Positions 61,846 through 64,000 of a DNA stretch of 64,000 nucleotides are shown in pieces (position 1 is the first letter of the stretch; every line of letters begins with the position of its first letter). This DNA is from Odoribacter sp. Z80 (GTDB taxonomy: Bacteria; Bacteroidota; Bacteroidia; Bacteroidales; Marinifilaceae). The notes beneath the pieces were generated by a model that was given only the letters and a program-made list of their open reading frames with translations, had not been told where the DNA came from and did no database searches. The stretch covers positions 1-64,000 of the forward strand of contig NZ_QWEL01000002.1 of assembly GCF_009935865.1 (NCBI RefSeq), read 5' to 3'. Made by a program: the position numbers and the translations under genes.

Positions 61846-63027
61846 ATGAAAAGAAATCTCTATATCCTTATTTTATGCTTCAGCCTTCCTGCCGGTTTAT
61901 TTGCCCAAAGCACCGTAAGCGAAGTATTGAACAGCATCGAACTTCATAACAAAACTATCCAGGCCGGACAAAAATTAAAACAAGCCCGACAATTAGAAAA
62001 CCGAACCAATAACAACCTGGCTAATCCGACGGTAGAACTAAACCAGCTTTGGGCAAAAAACGGAGGAGGAAAAAACGCAAATGAACTGGCAGTTGTCCAA
62101 TCCTTCGACTTTCCTTCCGCCTATATCCACCGAAACAAATTGATCAAGTCCCAAAACACTGTATCAGATTTGCAATATGCCTCAACCCGTCAGGAAATAT
62201 TGTTGGCAGCCCAACAGACCTGTCTGGAAATCATTTATCTGCAGCAACAAAAACGACTATTGGAACGTCGTTTGAAAAACACCGCATTGTTGACTCAACT
62301 ATACCAAAAACGTCTGGAATCAGGAGATGCCAACCAATTGGAATATAACAAAATCCTGTTAGAAAAAATCAATGCAGAAAATGCCAGCCGGCTCAATACT
62401 GCCAATCTGCAAGCTCAGTCGGATATTTTACAGCAATTAAACGGAGGTGTAGTCATTTCATTTTCAGACTCCATATTCCCCATTCTACCACCACTTCCGG
62501 AATTTTCCCAACTGGAAGCCGCCTACCTTGCTGCAGACCCGAAACTAAACAGCCTGGCCGAAGAATCCCGGACCGCAGAACAAGAAATAAAAGTGAACCG
62601 CGCACTCAGTCTGCCAAAGTTTGACATAGGCTATCGGCGCAACGGAGGCAGTGAAGAGAAAATGAACGGTTTTAAAATCGGCATGTCCATTCCTTTATGG
62701 GAAAGCAAAAACACCGTTAAGCAAGCCAAAGCACAGGCCGAATATGCCAATGCCTATATGGAAGACAATACATTGAATTTAAAAATCACACTCCAGCAAC
62801 TCTACGGGCAGGCTCAGGCATTGGAAATATCCCGAAAAGCCTATCAGACAGCCCTATCCTCACAACAAAACGAACTCCTGTTAAACAAAGCATTGGAAGC
62901 CGGACAAATCTCTATGCTGGATTATTTTGTAGAAATCAATATGCTCTATGAAAGCATACAAAACTACTTAGATATAGAAAAAGAATACCAAACCATCTTG
63001 GCTCAATTGTTTCAATACACCCTATAA
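61846..63027 (+). CDS. TolC-family outer-membrane efflux protein
   Basis: A 393-aa outer-membrane channel subunit. The signal peptide is KRNLYILILCFSLPAGLFAQ. The two TolC-type halves show NPTVELNQLWAKN... strand regions and long coiled helices (QEILLAAQQTCLEIIYLQQQKRLLERRLKNT and ITLQQLYGQAQALEISRKAYQTALSSQ). The start lies 6 nt after the RND pump stop, so translation is coupled. It is slightly shorter than E. coli TolC but normal for CzcC-type proteins. Confidence 0.93.
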   Translation: MKRNLYILILCFSLPAGLFAQSTVSEVLNSIELHNKTIQAGQKLKQARQLENRTNNNLANPTVELNQLWAKNGGGKNANELAVVQSFDFPSAYIHRNKLIKSQNTVSDLQYASTRQEILLAAQQTCLEIIYLQQQKRLLERRLKNTALLTQLYQKRLESGDANQLEYNKILLEKINAENASRLNTANLQAQSDILQQLNGGVVISFSDSIFPILPPLPEFSQLEAAYLAADPKLNSLAEESRTAEQEIKVNRALSLPKFDIGYRRNGGSEEKMNGFKIGMSIPLWESKNTVKQAKAQAEYANAYMEDNTLNLKITLQQLYGQAQALEISRKAYQTALSSQQNELLLNKALEAGQISMLDYFVEINMLYESIQNYLDIEKEYQTILAQLFQYTL

Positions 63028-63047
63028 ACAATGGCCTCTATGGTAAT

Positions 63048-63100
63048 CTGCTTGAGAAGGTTGATTCCGGAAACACCTATGGAATCACCTTCTCAAGCAG
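63048..63100. terminator. Long hairpin between tolC-like and HAD genes, overlapping the HAD 3' end
   Basis: 63048-63068 pairs with 63081-63100 over about 20 bp with one bulged T, closing a 12-nt loop. The right arm is the last seven codons of the HAD gene. It probably ends the two converging transcripts, though no T-tract follows. Confidence 0.6.
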
Positions 63101-63715
63101 TTCTTTCATCTGATGAATAACCGGAGCCTTTTCCGCCAACCGCCATTCACTGTTATGTCCTCCGGCAAATAAAATGCAATCAAATCCCAAAGCACAGGCA
63201 ACCTCCGCATCATGAACCGTATCGCCCACCATCAAGGTTTCAGCAGAACAAACCGGACACTTTTCCAGCATTCGCAGTCCCCGTTCTATTTTTCCTTCCG
63301 CATAAATATTATCGGACCCGCAAACCCGGTCAAACCGGACAGCAATATCAAAATCATGGACCATCTGCTCCAACAAATCTTCCCGTAAAGCGGACAAAAC
63401 ATACTGCTTTATCTTTGCTCCCTGAATTGTTTCCAACACCTCGTAAACCTGCTCATTCAACTCTAATTTTTCTGCATACCGGTTATAAGTCTCTACAAAA
63501 TCGACCGACACATCATGCAAAGATTCCTGTTTCAAGTCAAATCCTACTTCCCTATAAAAGTCCGCGACAGGAAATCCGAACTTATCTTTATATTGCCGGC
63601 AAGTCAACAAAGGCAATTTCCTTCGCCCCAACATATCGTTCAAAGTTGTCACTCCTACTTCCAAATCATTGAGCAAGGTACCATTCCAATCCCAAACTAT
63701 ATTCTTATATTTCAT
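63077..63715 (-). CDS. HAD-family hydrolase (phosphoglycolate-phosphatase-like)
   Basis: A cytoplasmic phosphatase of 212 aa of the HAD superfamily. Motif I is VWDWNGTLLND (nucleophile and acid/base aspartates, the first followed by W-N rather than the usual x-D-G). Motif II is YVLSALRED, motif III includes KIERGLRM, and motif IV is MVGDTVHDAEVA. The cap domain is alpha-helical (about 20-85). The Asn in DWNGTLL replaces the second aspartate of DxDGTL, a known variant, so activity should be checked. The substrate is unknown. It is followed upstream by the thioesterase gene on the same strand. Confidence 0.9.
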   Translation of the reverse strand: MKYKNIVWDWNGTLLNDLEVGVTTLNDMLGRRKLPLLTCRQYKDKFGFPVADFYREVGFDLKQESLHDVSVDFVETYNRYAEKLELNEQVYEVLETIQGAKIKQYVLSALREDLLEQMVHDFDIAVRFDRVCGSDNIYAEGKIERGLRMLEKCPVCSAETLMVGDTVHDAEVACALGFDCILFAGGHNSEWRLAEKAPVIHQMKELLEKVIP

Positions 63716-63733
63716 GTCTGAATTCCAATTGTT

Positions 63734-64000
63734 CTATTTCTCTGAGTTATAAAATGCCTCAACACCAGGCCAGTCCAATTTTTTCCGGGCTATCTCTTCC
63801 GGATAAACCATATACACCACATCCGCTTCCGCAGCCAGCTCATTCTTCTCATTAAATAATTCTACCCGCGCCGTCACCAAGCGTTTATGCACCTCCGTTA
63901 CTTTTGCCCTGAGCCAAATCTCACCCCCATCTGTCCTCACAGGCCTCCGGTATGTGATTTTCATTTCCGTTGTCACTCCGGCCGTCCTTTCATGAGAAAA
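63734..64000 (-). CDS. Hotdog-fold thioesterase, 5' part beyond the window
   Basis: The frame is open to the window edge, and the visible 88 residues are the C-terminal half of a PaaI/4HBT-type acyl-CoA thioesterase. FSHERTAGVTTEMKITYRRPV and GGEIWLRAKVTEVHKRLVTARVELFNEKNELAAEADVVYMVYP give the central helix end and the beta-sheet of the hotdog fold. An internal GTG at 63976 is not the start: the sequence upstream of it continues the family pattern. The catalytic region lies mostly outside the window. Confidence 0.8.
   Translation of the reverse strand, partial: FSHERTAGVTTEMKITYRRPVRTDGGEIWLRAKVTEVHKRLVTARVELFNEKNELAAEADVVYMVYPEEIARKKLDWPGVEAFYNSEK

Noticed and set aside
1-64000. CRISPR arrays, insertion sequences, integrases and tRNA genes
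   Set aside because: No regularly spaced repeats, transposase or integrase motifs, or tRNA-like cloverleaf were recognised by eye; a dedicated scan could still find a missed tRNA or small RNA.

Overview
The window looks like chromosomal core DNA of an anaerobic gut-type Bacteroidales bacterium, most likely near Odoribacter/Butyricimonas (the genus is inference). The signs are an LpxC-FabZ fusion, a SusC/SusD pair with ECF sigma and FecR regulators, an RprX/RprY-type two-component system, many Bacteroidetes lipoproteins, and repeated promoters of the Bacteroidetes type (TTTG, about 19 nt, TAnnTTTG) with no strong Shine-Dalgarno sequences. No tRNA gene, insertion sequence, CRISPR array or phage block was seen.

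Layout. 1-1238 has no convincing gene; it holds two near-identical minus-strand promoters and a leader that resembles the start of an rRNA operon lying to the left. 1239-10446 (+): hisS, an isolated histidine ammonia-lyase and a giant alpha-2-macroglobulin-like protein, with one small membrane protein on the minus strand. 10486-19604 (-): rprY/rprX, two lipoproteins (one with a thioredoxin domain), a TPR/OmpA-like lipoprotein and alaS. 19794-27953 (+): M23 peptidase, MerR-like regulator, Nif3-like protein, zinc-ribbon coiled-coil protein, valS, a sirtuin and rlmD. 28054-31027 (-): dps and a dipeptidyl-peptidase IV-type enzyme. 31157-33451 (+): a small unknown protein and pckA.

33515-46105 (-) is the most accessory-looking part. 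Read in the direction of transcription, it is a ten-gene run: small GNAT-like protein, PAPS-reductase-like protein, ParB-like protein, ECF sigma, FecR anti-sigma, SusC with an STN signalling domain, SusD, DUF4843 lipoprotein, PKD-like lipoprotein and a periplasmic thioredoxin. The first three resemble the IbrA/IbrB (YbdN/YbdM) pair plus a third gene. The rest is a TonB-dependent uptake locus with surface signalling and no hydrolase.

46394-49671 (-) is the lipid A operon lpxD-lpxC/fabZ-lpxA. 50001-54615 (+) is the translation/transcription operon rimP-nusA-infB, behind a leader hairpin and with a heptad-repeat element before infB. 54715-56844 (+) holds a stand-alone DsbD N-terminal-type domain protein, a CapA-type protein and methylglyoxal synthase. 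56962-63027 (+) is a heavy-metal efflux operon: His-rich small protein, His-rich membrane-fusion lipoprotein, RND pump and TolC-like outer-membrane protein. The right edge carries a HAD phosphatase and the 3' part of a hotdog thioesterase on the minus strand.
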